NCBI RefSeq assembly: GCF_017115165.1
Contig: NZ_JABXKF010000164.1
Span: forward strand, 1 to 34,869
Source of the DNA: Nostoc sp. LPT
GTDB lineage: Bacteria; Cyanobacteriota; Cyanobacteriia; Cyanobacteriales; Nostocaceae
DNA: 34,869 nucleotides
Reading direction: 5' to 3'
Shown here: piece after piece, positions 1-8,563 of the stretch
Position numbering within the stretch: position 1 is the first letter of the stretch
Layout: every line of letters begins with the position of its first letter
Position numbers and translations under genes: made by a program
Notes under the pieces: generated by a model
The model's database searches: none
Seen by the model: the letters and a program-made list of their open reading frames with translations, nothing else
What the model was told of the DNA's origin: nothing

Positions 1-36
1 TCACTGGTGGATTCAATTTGGAGTTTAATCGTAACT

Positions 37-57
37 AATTACCCGGACATGATATGA
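37..57. repeat. Solo terminal sequence of a MITE-like repeat
   Basis: The stretch ATTACCCGGACATGATATGA closely matches the right terminus of the MITE-like element ending at 7393 (GTAATTTGGCGGACATGATATCA region). It ends five bases before the start codon of the next gene. Either an element lies mostly left of this window or only its end remains. It may supply part of the upstream region of the neighbouring gene. This rests on sequence similarity within the window only. Confidence 0.5.
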
Positions 58-61
58 AACC

Positions 62-409
62 ATGACTCCAGAAATGCAAACTTGCATGGATGTTTGTATG
101 GACTGTCATAAAATGTGTATGGAAACCATGACTCATTGCATGAGCAAAGGTGGTCAGCAGATGGACAAGAGCATGATGAGCATGATGAGCATGATGCGTG
201 ATTGCTCTGAAATGTGCATGATGTGTATGAATATGATGATGAGCGGTTCTGAGTTCATGGAACGCACTTGTATGCTTTGTGCGGAAATGTGCGATCGCAC
301 TGCAATGGCGTGTGAGATGATGAGCGATGACGCGAAAATGATGGAATGTGCTGCTGCTTGCCGCAAGTGTGCAGAGTCTTGCAGAAGTATGCAGATGATG
401 CCCGCATAA
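62..409 (+). CDS. Met/Cys-rich four-helix metal-binding protein (DUF326/Csp-like)
   Basis: This 115-residue protein has about 16 cysteines and 33 methionines. The cysteines recur as CxxxC and CxxC pairs (C8, C12, C15, C19 at the front; a cluster of AAACRKCAESC near the end), the pattern of the DUF326 four-helix-bundle family that includes copper-storage proteins. A Met-only patch (MDKSMMSMMSMM, about residues 34-45) adds thioether ligands suited to Cu(I). No signal peptide is visible, so it is probably cytosolic. The ATG at 62 is the only good start; upstream ATGs at 49 and 54 are out of frame, and no clear ribosome-binding site is seen because a repeat terminus occupies the leader. A hairpin terminator follows. 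Binding and storage of copper is a family inference; another soft metal is possible. Confidence 0.75.
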   Translation: MTPEMQTCMDVCMDCHKMCMETMTHCMSKGGQQMDKSMMSMMSMMRDCSEMCMMCMNMMMSGSEFMERTCMLCAEMCDRTAMACEMMSDDAKMMECAAACRKCAESCRSMQMMPA

Positions 410-451
410 TTCCACGACAATCTAGCAGAAGTTTCTCTGCAACCTAATATT

Positions 452-484
452 CAAGCGCTCAGACTCTTTTGGTCTGGGCGCTTG
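452..484 (+). terminator. Hairpin between convergent genes
   Basis: CAAGCGCTCAGAC (452-464) pairs with GTCTGGGCGCTTG (472-484) with one wobble pair, closing a seven-base loop. It lies after the metal-binding protein gene and just before the stop of the convergent hsdR, so it may serve both. The following tract is only moderately T-rich. Confidence 0.7.
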
Positions 485-504
485 AAGTAATTTAATCATT
501 TTTG

Positions 505-3500
505 TTAGCTGAACTCTTGTGTCAATCTTGTATACACTTTCCTTAGCATCCAATCCTTTACTACTTCACCAAAATCTTTAAAATCTATGATTTTGGTAAA
601 AATATCTTGATTTAAATCCATTCGCTCAATCAACTTTGTCAGAAATACATCCTCAAAGCCATATTTAAAGTTCTGGATTGAGTTACTTTTGGCTTGTTGT
701 GATAATGTCTTATCCTGAACTAACGCTTCTTCAATTTGGCTGAAAAAATATTTGTCTGCTTCAGTAAAATCAGTTCTAAATCTTTTGTTGAGAATATCGA
801 TAATCTCTGAAAGTTTAGCCTGTTCTTCTTTATCTCTTGGTATGCCAGCTTCAGTTATAGGTTGTAGAGATAACTCTGTATTTTTTTCTAAGATTATCTG
901 ACCTTCTCGGATTTTTTGTAGTCGATAATATTCTAGTACAACTTCGTCAATAAGTTTAAAAGCTTCACTTTGGCTAAGTTTTGGTAATTTGGTTTGCAAA
1001 AGACGAGTAAAAGCATAAAATTTTTCTAGTTCTCCATCTGCAAATGGCATAATCTGTGCCAAGAATGCATATAATCTGATAAACGCAGTTAGACTTTTTT
1101 TAAACTCATCTTGCTGTTCTTCACTTAAACCTTTAAAACGGTCTACAGCAGGATCAATAAAGGAATGCAGTCTACTTTGATCTTGATTATTTACCTTTTC
1201 CTGAGACTTAAAAAATATCTTGGCAAAAGCATCTACCTCACTAGGCCAGATAATCTGGTAGCCATCTAACCTATTTTTTAAATCATACAGTCTGTTAGGA
1301 TCTGTTGTTGCTATTAGTGTTGTTTGTTCGTAATAAGGCTGGAAAGCATCAATAATTTCCTGCTCATCATTAGCAAAATCTAAAACAAAAGTGTCTTCCT
1401 TACCGGGACAAGTGCGATTCAAGCGAGAGAGGGTTTGTACAGCTTTTACACCAGAAAGTTTTTTATCTACATACATGGTGTGCAATAATGGCTGATCGAA
1501 ACCAGTTTGATACTTGTCTGCTACAATCAGGAGTTGATATTCAACCGTTTCAAATTTTTCGGGTAATTCTTTTTCACCAAAGCCGTTGATATCAGATTCA
1601 GTGTACTCGATGTAAGTTTCTCTATCGGTAAAAGCAGTAAAGGCTACTAATGCTTTGATGTCTGCATAACCTTGTTTCTGTAAATAGTTGTCGAATTCTT
1701 CTTTATAGCGGATTACATGCGGTCGAGAAGCTGTAACCACCATTGCTTTAGCTTTCCCGCCAATTTTATGCATCACACATTGGCGAAAATGCTCGATAAT
1801 AACTTGAGTTTTTTGGGCTAGGTTGTGTGGATGGAGTGATAAAAATTTAGCGATCGCTCGACTCGTTTTCTTTTTGCTAATATTAGGATCGTCTGCGATC
1901 GCCTTACTGATTTTGAAGAAAGTTCTGTATGTTGTGTAATTTTGCAACACATCCATGATAAAACCTTCTTCAATTGCCTGGCGCATGGAATAAAGATGAA
2001 AGGGTTCTGTTTGCCCTTGGGCGTTCATCTGGCCAAAGTCTTCTAAGGTTTTTGGCTTGGGTGTGGCTGTGAAGGCAAAAAAGCTCAAATTTGGTTGTTT
2101 ACCACGGGCACGCATCGACTTGCGGATGTTATCTTCAATATCATCTTCCTGGTCAACCATGCTTTCTTGCTTGGCTGAAAGACTTAAATCGTTAATAGAA
2201 AGCACTTCTTTCATTTTCTTGGACGCTTCGCCACTTTGAGAACTGTGGGCTTCGTCCACAATTAGGGCGTAATTACGTTTAGGTAGTTCGCCAATCTTGT
2301 TTTTTTCTAAGATTTCCCGAATCTTATCTAAGACAAAAGGAAATTTCTGTAAGGTAGTAATAATGATGTTAGTGCCAGAAACCAACGCTTCAGCTAGTTG
2401 TGCAGAGTTTTTATCAATTTTTTGCACGACTCCTTGCTTATGCTCAAACTGGTAAATCGTGTTTTGAAGTTGCTGGTCTAATACTTTTCTATCAGTGATA
2501 ACGATAACTAAATCAAAAACTTGTTGATCTTGATCATTATATAAGCTAGCAAGTTGATATGCTAACCAGGCAATAGAATTACTTTTGCCACTACCAGCAG
2601 AATGCTGAATTAGATAATTTTGTCCTGTACCCTTAACTTTGGCATCTGCGGTTAACTTGCGAACTACATCTAATTGGTGAAACCGAGGAAAGATGAGGCT
2701 TTCTTTTTTGACTGTTTTACCATCAAGTTTAATAATTTCTTGCTCTAGGTGCAAAAAACGACCTATAATATCTAGCCAACTGTCTTTTGCCCAGATTTCT
2801 TCCCAAAGGTAAGCGGTTTTGTAACCCTTTGGGTTGGGTGGGTTGCCTGCACCTTTGTTGTAGCCTTTGTTGAAGGGTACAAAACGAGTGTTAATGCCAC
2901 TAATGCGGGTAGTCATCCAGATTTCATCGGGGTCTACGGCAAAATGTACCAAAGCACGCCGTCTGAATTGAAATAACAGTTCATGATTTTCCCGGTCTTC
3001 AACATACTGTTCTTTAGCTTTTTCAACATCTTGTCCAGTGAACTGATTTTTTAGTTCTACTGTGGCGACTGGCAAACCATTGATACTCAGGACAATATCT
3101 ACAGAATTTTCATGTTTAGAGCTATAACGCACCTGACGAGTCACAGTGAGGATGTTTTGCTCGTAAAGTGCTAAGGTATCAGGATTTAGATTGCTAGCAG
3201 GTTTGAAGAATGCCAGTTTGAAACGCACACCGTAATCTATAATTCCGTAGCGCAGTACGTCTAGCATTCCCCGCAACTCTAATTCTGCATAGAGCCTTTG
3301 AATGAACTTTGGTTCTACAGCCAAGCCGTGAATCTCTGAAAGCTTTTGCCATGCTTCTGGTTGAGAAGTTTGAATGAACTGGAATATGGTGGCTTTATCG
3401 AATGCCAACTCGCGGCTAAAGTTGGCAGCATCGCCTAACTGATAGCCACCATTCTGAATTAGGGAGTCAACTATAGCAACTTCAAAAGCTCGTTCTGTGA

Positions 3501-3513
3501 TTTGGCTGGTCAT
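505..3513 (-). CDS. hsdR: Type I restriction enzyme R subunit
   Basis: This is the motor and nuclease subunit of a type I restriction-modification complex, which translocates DNA using ATP and cuts it. At 1002 residues it is full length. The N-terminal nuclease has D139 followed by the ELK motif at 153-155 (PD-ExK type). The helicase part has the glutamine motif near Q280, Walker A SAGSGKS at 305-311, DEAH at 420-423, and motif III TATPK near 482. The later QTLSRLNR motif is also present. A ribosome-binding site GGGGAG lies about ten bases before the ATG. The gene starts 31 bases downstream of a truncated hsdM on the same strand. No hsdS is present in the window, so the subunit has no visible specificity partner and may be inactive or use subunits encoded elsewhere. 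Confidence 0.95.
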   Translation of the reverse strand: MTSQITERAFEVAIVDSLIQNGGYQLGDAANFSRELAFDKATIFQFIQTSQPEAWQKLSEIHGLAVEPKFIQRLYAELELRGMLDVLRYGIIDYGVRFKLAFFKPASNLNPDTLALYEQNILTVTRQVRYSSKHENSVDIVLSINGLPVATVELKNQFTGQDVEKAKEQYVEDRENHELLFQFRRRALVHFAVDPDEIWMTTRISGINTRFVPFNKGYNKGAGNPPNPKGYKTAYLWEEIWAKDSWLDIIGRFLHLEQEIIKLDGKTVKKESLIFPRFHQLDVVRKLTADAKVKGTGQNYLIQHSAGSGKSNSIAWLAYQLASLYNDQDQQVFDLVIVITDRKVLDQQLQNTIYQFEHKQGVVQKIDKNSAQLAEALVSGTNIIITTLQKFPFVLDKIREILEKNKIGELPKRNYALIVDEAHSSQSGEASKKMKEVLSINDLSLSAKQESMVDQEDDIEDNIRKSMRARGKQPNLSFFAFTATPKPKTLEDFGQMNAQGQTEPFHLYSMRQAIEEGFIMDVLQNYTTYRTFFKISKAIADDPNISKKKTSRAIAKFLSLHPHNLAQKTQVIIEHFRQCVMHKIGGKAKAMVVTASRPHVIRYKEEFDNYLQKQGYADIKALVAFTAFTDRETYIEYTESDINGFGEKELPEKFETVEYQLLIVADKYQTGFDQPLLHTMYVDKKLSGVKAVQTLSRLNRTCPGKEDTFVLDFANDEQEIIDAFQPYYEQTTLIATTDPNRLYDLKNRLDGYQIIWPSEVDAFAKIFFKSQEKVNNQDQSRLHSFIDPAVDRFKGLSEEQQDEFKKSLTAFIRLYAFLAQIMPFADGELEKFYAFTRLLQTKLPKLSQSEAFKLIDEVVLEYYRLQKIREGQIILEKNTELSLQPITEAGIPRDKEEQAKLSEIIDILNKRFRTDFTEADKYFFSQIEEALVQDKTLSQQAKSNSIQNFKYGFEDVFLTKLIERMDLNQDIFTKIIDFKDFGEVVKDWMLRKVYTRLTQEFS

Positions 3514-3544
3514 GGTGTTGAACTCCCCTTGCTTTTTATTTCGT

Positions 3545-4273
3545 CTATGAAATACTGGTAAGCCGCTTCGCGGAATGTTCTTTAATGTACTCTTCTGCTA
3601 AAGACAACATCCCACCTGTTCCACAGGCAGGGTCATAGATAGTTGTCACAATACCTTCTTGAGTTAGAATATTTCTGTCATTGAGAAACAGTAAGTTAAC
3701 CATCAGCCTAATAACTTCACGGGGTGTAAAATGTTCCCCTGCGGTTTCATTAGATAGTTCCGAAAATTTGCGAATCAATTCTTCAAAAACATAGCCCATC
3801 TCCATGCTGTTTACTTCATCTGGATGAAGATTGATTTCAGCAAAGTTTTTGACAATTAAAAATAGTAGATTTGCTTCATCTAAACGATTAATTTGGTCAG
3901 TAAAGTTAAAATATTCAATGATTTCTCTTCCAGCAATAGAGAAGCCATTAATAAAATTTCGGAGATTAGCAGCTACATTATCTGGGTCTGCCTTGAGTTT
4001 TTGAAAGGTAAACTGGCTAATGTTGTGAAAAGTTCCGCCAGCTTTCTGATTTAGTAACGGCTCTGGATTTTTCAGATTCATGGACTTTAGTTTGGTTTCG
4101 TAAAATTCCATGACTACTGCTTTTGTTGGCTCTAGAACACAGTCCAAACGGCGCAATACTGTAAACGGTAATATGACTTTACCGTAGTCAGCTTGCTTAT
4201 AATCACCGCGTAAAAGTTCAGCAATACTCCAAATAAAACCGGCAAGTTTTCTTACTTTTTCCGTTCGAGACAT
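3545..4273 (-). pseudogene. hsdM: Truncated type I methyltransferase M subunit
   Basis: The 242-residue frame matches the N-terminal half of HsdM, the adenine-N6 methyltransferase of type I systems, which is normally about 500 residues. It has the helical HsdM_N domain, then the conserved HFTPREVIRLM stretch (181-191) and SAM-binding motif I, DPACGTGG (214-221). The frame diverges right after AEEYIKEHS and stops. Catalytic motif IV (NPPF/Y) is absent and no continuation is seen in any frame before hsdR. The rest of hsdM and all of hsdS appear to have been deleted. The product should not methylate DNA. The start at 4273 agrees with family N-termini. Confidence 0.85.
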
Positions 4274-4368
4274 TAAAAACTCCAGGGTAGACTCATCAAC
4301 TGTAATGTATTGGAAGCCAGCTAACTCACATTTTGCACCAGGCGACTGGAAGTTGCAGCTATAAAGAC

Positions 4369-4390
4369 AAAACCCGCCTCTGCGGGTTTG
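4369..4390 (-). terminator. Rho-independent terminator after modBC
   Basis: AAACCCGC (4370-4377) and GCGGGTTT (4382-4389) form an eight-base stem with a four-base loop. Read on the minus strand it ends in TTTTG, and it lies about 110 bases past the modBC stop, before hsdM. Confidence 0.65.
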
Positions 4391-4498
4391 AAGCTATTGC
4401 TTGCCATAATCATCCTATGTAGGGTCAAATAACTAATCTATCACTGCCGCCAAGTTTTCCATTATTACAGCTTCGTTGCGTCCCGTGCATCTCTGCGT

Positions 4499-6322
4499 TC
4501 ATTCCATCAAAATCAACCGCAGAGGATCTAAACGCACATACCAAGGAAAAGGTTGATCTTTCATCGTTGCCCATTTTTCTTTGAAGACTTCAGCTTGCAG
4601 ATGATAATCTTGAGAATTCTTGCCAGCCGAATGTAGTTTGAGAAATAATGTCATTCTATGAGGCGTTTCATTTGTTCGTACTACCCAGCAGGGAAAAGTA
4701 TTTTCCTGTGATAAGTCGTTGGTAAAAATGAACTGATGGGCGCGAATGCCGATGTGGGATAATTCGCTTTTGACAGGTTCAATTACTTGCAGAGTACAAC
4801 CCCAATCAATCGCTTCTACCTGTTGCGATGACTGGAGAACAGCACGGGAGAAGTTTTTGCATCCAGTGAGTTGGGCAACACTTACAGTAGCAGGATGCTG
4901 GAAAATCTCATATTTGCTGCCATAATGAACGGCTCTACCATGCTCCAATACCAACAGATTTGGGCAAATCCGATAAGCTTCTTCCATATTATGAGTGACA
5001 AATAGAGTCACACCTTGATAGCCAGCCAAAGTTTCTGTCATTTGCTGCTCTAATTGACTACGCAGATGTGTATCAAGTGCGGAAAACGGCTCATCTAAAA
5101 GCAGCGCTTCCGGTTGACTTGCTAATGCTCTTGCCAAAGCTACCCGTTGTTGTTGTCCCCCAGAAAGTTGGTGCGGATAGCGATCGCCTAATCCCTGCAA
5201 CTGCATTGCTATTAGTTGCTCCTCTACCTGCACCCGAATACTCCCAGCAGATAGGTTTTTGGGCAAGCCGAAAGCGATATTTTGCGCCACACTCATGTGG
5301 GGAAACAGAGCATAATTCTGCACTAAAAAACCGATGCGGCGATCGCGACTGGGTAAATTAATTCCTTGTTCCGAGTCAAACAAAACTCTGCCATTTAAAA
5401 CTATCTGCCCGATTGTGGGCGTTTCTATTCCCGCAAGACAGCGCAAAATCATGCTCTTACCTGCTCCAGAACCCCCTAACAATCCCAACGGTTGCTCATC
5501 GGTAGTGAAAGCAACTTTTAAATCAAAGCTAGGAAGTATTTTTTCAATGTTGACTAATAATCCACCAGATTCATAGCTAGAGTGCGGAGTATAAAGAATT
5601 TCTCCCCCTGCTCCCTGCTCCCTGCTCGTTGCTCGTTGCTCCCCACTCCCCACTCCCCTTTTCTTTTCCCTCAATTCTTGCCAGAAGTTAACTGCAATAA
5701 TTCCAGAGAGAGAAATCACCATAATTGCGATCGCCCAGAACCAAGCCTCATTCATTGCTCCCCCTTCCACAGCATAATAAATTGCCATTGGGATTGTCTG
5801 CGTTTGTCCGGGAATATTACCAGCCAGCATCAACGTTGCGCCAAATTCTCCTAAAGCACGGGCAAAAGCCAGCATTGTGGCGGCGACAATGCCGGGTAGT
5901 GCCAGAGGTAAACTGATGCGCCAAAAGATTATGGTTTCAGTTGCACCAAGGGTTCTAGCTACTCGCAGTAGATTACCATCTATTTGTTCAAAAGCTCCCA
6001 GTGCAGTTTTATACATTAAAGGGAAAGAAACTACCGTGGCTGCGATCGCTGCACCATACCAAGTAAAGACGATGGTGAAGTCAAAAGCCTCCATGAATTT
6101 CCCTACAGGGCCATTTTTACCAAAAAATAGCAGCAACAAGAAACCGACAACTGTAGGCGGTAAAATCAGGGGTGCAATAAAGATACCCTCAATCAACGAT
6201 TTACCTTTGCCACGATATCCCAGCATCCAGTAGGCAGCAGCGATACCCAAAAAGAAGGTGATAAATGTGGCAAGTAATGAAGTTTTGAGTGATATCCAAA
6301 GAGGCGATAAATCCAATGGCAT
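4499..6322 (-). CDS. modBC: Fused molybdate ABC transporter permease/ATPase ModBC
   Basis: This single 607-residue chain imports molybdate through the inner membrane. Residues 1-218 are the ModB permease with several membrane helices and the EAA-type loop around 111-146. Residues 255-480 are the ModC ATPase: Walker A GGSGAGKS (283-290), signature LSGGQQQR (386-393), Walker B ALLLDEP (406-412) and switch His in VTHN near 444. Residues 480-607 form a C-terminal regulatory part. Fusion of modB and modC is known in Anabaena-type cyanobacteria. The linker (about 219-250) is encoded by heptamer repeats. No modA binding-protein gene is adjacent on either side, so it must lie elsewhere. Molybdate supply would serve nitrate reductase and nitrogenase cofactor synthesis. 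No clear ribosome-binding site precedes the start. Confidence 0.93.
   Translation of the reverse strand: MPLDLSPLWISLKTSLLATFITFFLGIAAAYWMLGYRGKGKSLIEGIFIAPLILPPTVVGFLLLLFFGKNGPVGKFMEAFDFTIVFTWYGAAIAATVVSFPLMYKTALGAFEQIDGNLLRVARTLGATETIIFWRISLPLALPGIVAATMLAFARALGEFGATLMLAGNIPGQTQTIPMAIYYAVEGGAMNEAWFWAIAIMVISLSGIIAVNFWQELREKKRGVGSGEQRATSREQGAGGEILYTPHSSYESGGLLVNIEKILPSFDLKVAFTTDEQPLGLLGGSGAGKSMILRCLAGIETPTIGQIVLNGRVLFDSEQGINLPSRDRRIGFLVQNYALFPHMSVAQNIAFGLPKNLSAGSIRVQVEEQLIAMQLQGLGDRYPHQLSGGQQQRVALARALASQPEALLLDEPFSALDTHLRSQLEQQMTETLAGYQGVTLFVTHNMEEAYRICPNLLVLEHGRAVHYGSKYEIFQHPATVSVAQLTGCKNFSRAVLQSSQQVEAIDWGCTLQVIEPVKSELSHIGIRAHQFIFTNDLSQENTFPCWVVRTNETPHRMTLFLKLHSAGKNSQDYHLQAEVFKEKWATMKDQPFPWYVRLDPLRLILME
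5601..5658 (-). repeat. Heptamer STRR inside modBC coding sequence
   Basis: On the coding strand this reads as consecutive seven-base units of the form GGAGTGG, GGAGCAA, CGAGCAG and GGAGCAG. It is the same repeat class that occurs between genes in this window (10.56, 32.04, 32.95 and 34.08 kb). Here it is translated as the Gly/Ser/Glu/Gln-rich linker between ModB and ModC. Neither GGAGCAG nor its variants create a stop in any frame. Confidence 0.85.
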
Positions 6323-6359
6323 AGTTGCGTACGGAAGAATTAGCTCAACTAATCCCTAA

Positions 6360-6401
6360 TTTACCAACTTTGGCTTGAATATGTTGGAAAAAGTTGGTAA
6401 A
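6360..6401. promoter_or_regulatory. Perfect 12-bp inverted repeat upstream of modBC
   Basis: TTTACCAACTTT (6360-6371) is exactly repeated in reverse complement as AAAGTTGGTAAA (6390-6401), with 18 bases between. It lies 38-79 bases upstream of the modBC start codon, where an operator or a leader stem-loop would be expected. It does not resemble the enterobacterial ModE box. The role is inferred from position and symmetry only. Confidence 0.5.
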
Positions 6402-6438
6402 GTACATCACAATCAATCAAGGAAATCCCAAAAACTAG

Positions 6439-7125
6439 CCAAATTTTAAACAAAATTTGCGTTCAGTTGGGTATCAAATATCAGAATTCGATACGGTTTG
6501 TTATTATTTGATACTCATCTTGAAACCAACTGGTAAAGAAGTTGTCTTTGCTTGTGCTGCTTTTGGAGAAAATGTTCTAAGCTTGTTTCACTTGAACGAG
6601 CAAATAGTCATGGTGACGGAATACAAGATTGAAGATGGCGATACCCTGAATGGGTTGCTTTTATCTGAAATAGCTTCTGGCTACAGTGTTGTACCGATTC
6701 TTTACTAGAAATATCAGCAAGACAATTACTCTTTAATGCCCTGGTATGATGTTAAGCTTGATGCTGGCGATCGCTTAATTGTTTTAGCCACAAGCAGTAG
6801 TTTGCAGCAAATTGAATGGGGTGAAATGCTGCCTCGTCCTTGGCAGGTGTAAATTGAAAAAGTTCTGACTACAAATGCCATTATCTATGGTGCTGAAGAG
6901 ATAGTTTTGATTACGGGATGTAGTTCCACTACTGCTAAACAATGGATGAATAATTTGCCTATAGTGTTACCGATACCACTTTATAAACATCAAGATCAAC
7001 GTCTCGTGCGCGAGTTAACAAAAGTACAATTTTTGGCAAATGTTATCTATATTGGGCAACCTGAAATCTCCCATATCTATAAGTCATATCATCTGCGGAT
7101 AATTATTGGAGTTTATACTAAATAA
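6439..7125 (+). pseudogene. Decayed RCK/TrkA-type potassium-channel NAD-binding protein
   Basis: One continuous frame runs from the stop at 6436 to the stop at 7123-7125, interrupted only by TAG at 6706-6708 and TAA at 6850-6852. The encoded text includes GENVLSLFHLNEQ, a stretch ending VVPILY, and YDVKLDAGDRLIVLATSSS. The last resembles the TrkA-C/RCK ligand-binding module of cyanobacterial ion-channel proteins. Both stops can be explained by one C-to-T change in a Gln codon. The N-terminal membrane part and the usual first Rossmann motif are missing; the frame has only a TTG as a possible start. I read it as a remnant. The family assignment comes from recall of the domain's style and is moderate. 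Confidence 0.5.
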
Positions 7126-7253
7126 TCAAACTCAAAGCAAAAAATAAGAGACAAAATTCATAGGCATTTATTGTAAAAATAAAAGCACAACGATGTTATG
7201 CTTTTGTAGATTATTGGCATTCAGTTCATTGTGACAACCAGATAGTTTCTTAA

Positions 7254-7393
7254 TCATATGATGTCCGGGCGATTAAACATAATACCCGGAATCCCACCCC
7301 GCCAAAGCTGCGCTTTAGCTCCCCTCCCGAAAAGCGGGGAGGGGTTGAGAGTGGGGTTCTTTTATTATGGGTAATTTGGCGGACATGATATCA
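7254..7393. repeat. MITE-like element with imperfect terminal inverted repeats
   Basis: The left end TCATATGATGTCCGGG (7254-7269) and the reverse complement of the right end, TGATATCATGTCCGCC (7393-7378), match at 12 of 16 positions. Similarity continues inward (ATTA..CATAATA). The centre carries a C-rich/G-rich hairpin around 7321-7344. There is no coding capacity. A solo copy of the right end lies at 37-57. The stop codon of the methyltransferase gene lies within the right terminus. Confidence 0.6.
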
Positions 7394-8293
7394 GTCCAGT
7401 TGAGTACTGTATGCACTAAAACCGTAAGCCAAAGTTTCTTTTAAATTATCTGATGGCTTGAGACTTCTATTGATAGCATTAGCAAACGGCACCGGAATCC
7501 CTTTGATGGTTTCCGGCAATATTGCATATTCTGCTGTTGGTTCGACAATGTATTCTGGACACTTAGCTTTCATCCCAGCAGTAGCTAACATTTCTTCTAT
7601 TTCAGCAGCTGAATATTGCTTGAGATAAACTGGATTTCTCACAAATGGGTTCAGCCTTCTGATAAAATTATGGATAATATGAGAAGGACAAGATTTATTG
7701 TGAAAGGAATGATTAAAAACAAAAATTCCACCAGGTTTTAGCACACGACATATATCAGCCAATAAATTTCTTAATTGTGCATCTGGAATATGCATAAAAA
7801 CGCAGTTAGAAATTACCAAATCTATAGAATTATCTTCTAAAGGTAATGTCTCAGCAGAAGTACAAATCAAGTGAAATTCAGCTTCGGGGAAAAAATTGTA
7901 TTCTTGTTTAACTTTGATTAACCGCCGCAATAAAGGTTCAGAAATATCAATGCCATAATATTTCTCGCATTTTAGATTTTTCGCTTTCGAGAGATGTAAA
8001 GGTGCGCGACCATAACCAGAACCAATTTCTAGAATAGAACCGACAGATTTATTCAACGGAAATTTGTTCCAAGTACCTCCAGGCGTACCAGTTAGCAAAG
8101 TGTAATCTTGTTTAATGGGCGATGTTGCTGCAACTTTTTCAATTTTTTGGGAACCATAATATGTTTTACCAATTGCGTCCCATGTTTTTTTATGTTGAGT
8201 ATTAGTTAATTGTTCATAGTCGCTAGGAAAATAAATGCCATCTCGCAATTCAAAGTCATTCAGACTAAATTTTGCATTTGCTAATTGACTCAT
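7391..8293 (-). CDS. Class I SAM-dependent methyltransferase
   Basis: The 300-residue protein has the Rossmann methyltransferase core of the Methyltransf_11/25 type. Motif I is EIGSGYGRA (89-97), the acidic residue binding the SAM ribose is in YGIDIS about 20 residues later, and the post-core segment has DLVISNCVFMHIP followed by CRVLKPGGIFVF. The substrate cannot be told from sequence; small-molecule or lipid substrates are typical of this group. It stands alone: the neighbour on the left is a remnant gene and the gene on the right runs the other way. The TGA stop falls in the terminal repeat of the MITE-like element, so the original C-terminus may have been altered by the insertion. Confidence 0.85.
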   Translation of the reverse strand: MSQLANAKFSLNDFELRDGIYFPSDYEQLTNTQHKKTWDAIGKTYYGSQKIEKVAATSPIKQDYTLLTGTPGGTWNKFPLNKSVGSILEIGSGYGRAPLHLSKAKNLKCEKYYGIDISEPLLRRLIKVKQEYNFFPEAEFHLICTSAETLPLEDNSIDLVISNCVFMHIPDAQLRNLLADICRVLKPGGIFVFNHSFHNKSCPSHIIHNFIRRLNPFVRNPVYLKQYSAAEIEEMLATAGMKAKCPEYIVEPTAEYAILPETIKGIPVPFANAINRSLKPSDNLKETLAYGFSAYSTQLD

Positions 8294-8563
8294 TATGATT
8301 ATTCCTCATGAATAGTTAAATCTGTTTTCTGTTATACTCTTAACTCAGCATTACCCGCAAGTGATTTTTACTGAACTGCTTCTCCTGAGCCTTTTTTAAG
8401 TCTATAGCTATTTTAAATTTGATGGAATATAGTGAGGTTGCACAAATATGCTACCAAAGCGCCCATTGCATCCAAACGAAAATCGCTATAATAATCAACT
8501 CTTGCTCGATCAAAACACAAGTTCGTATACATTAGTTGATGGACTCAACAATTGGAGGCTGCG

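Noticed and set aside
35..415. His-rich open frame antisense to the metal-binding protein
   Set aside because: Its His codons (CAT) are just the complement of the many ATG codons of the real gene.
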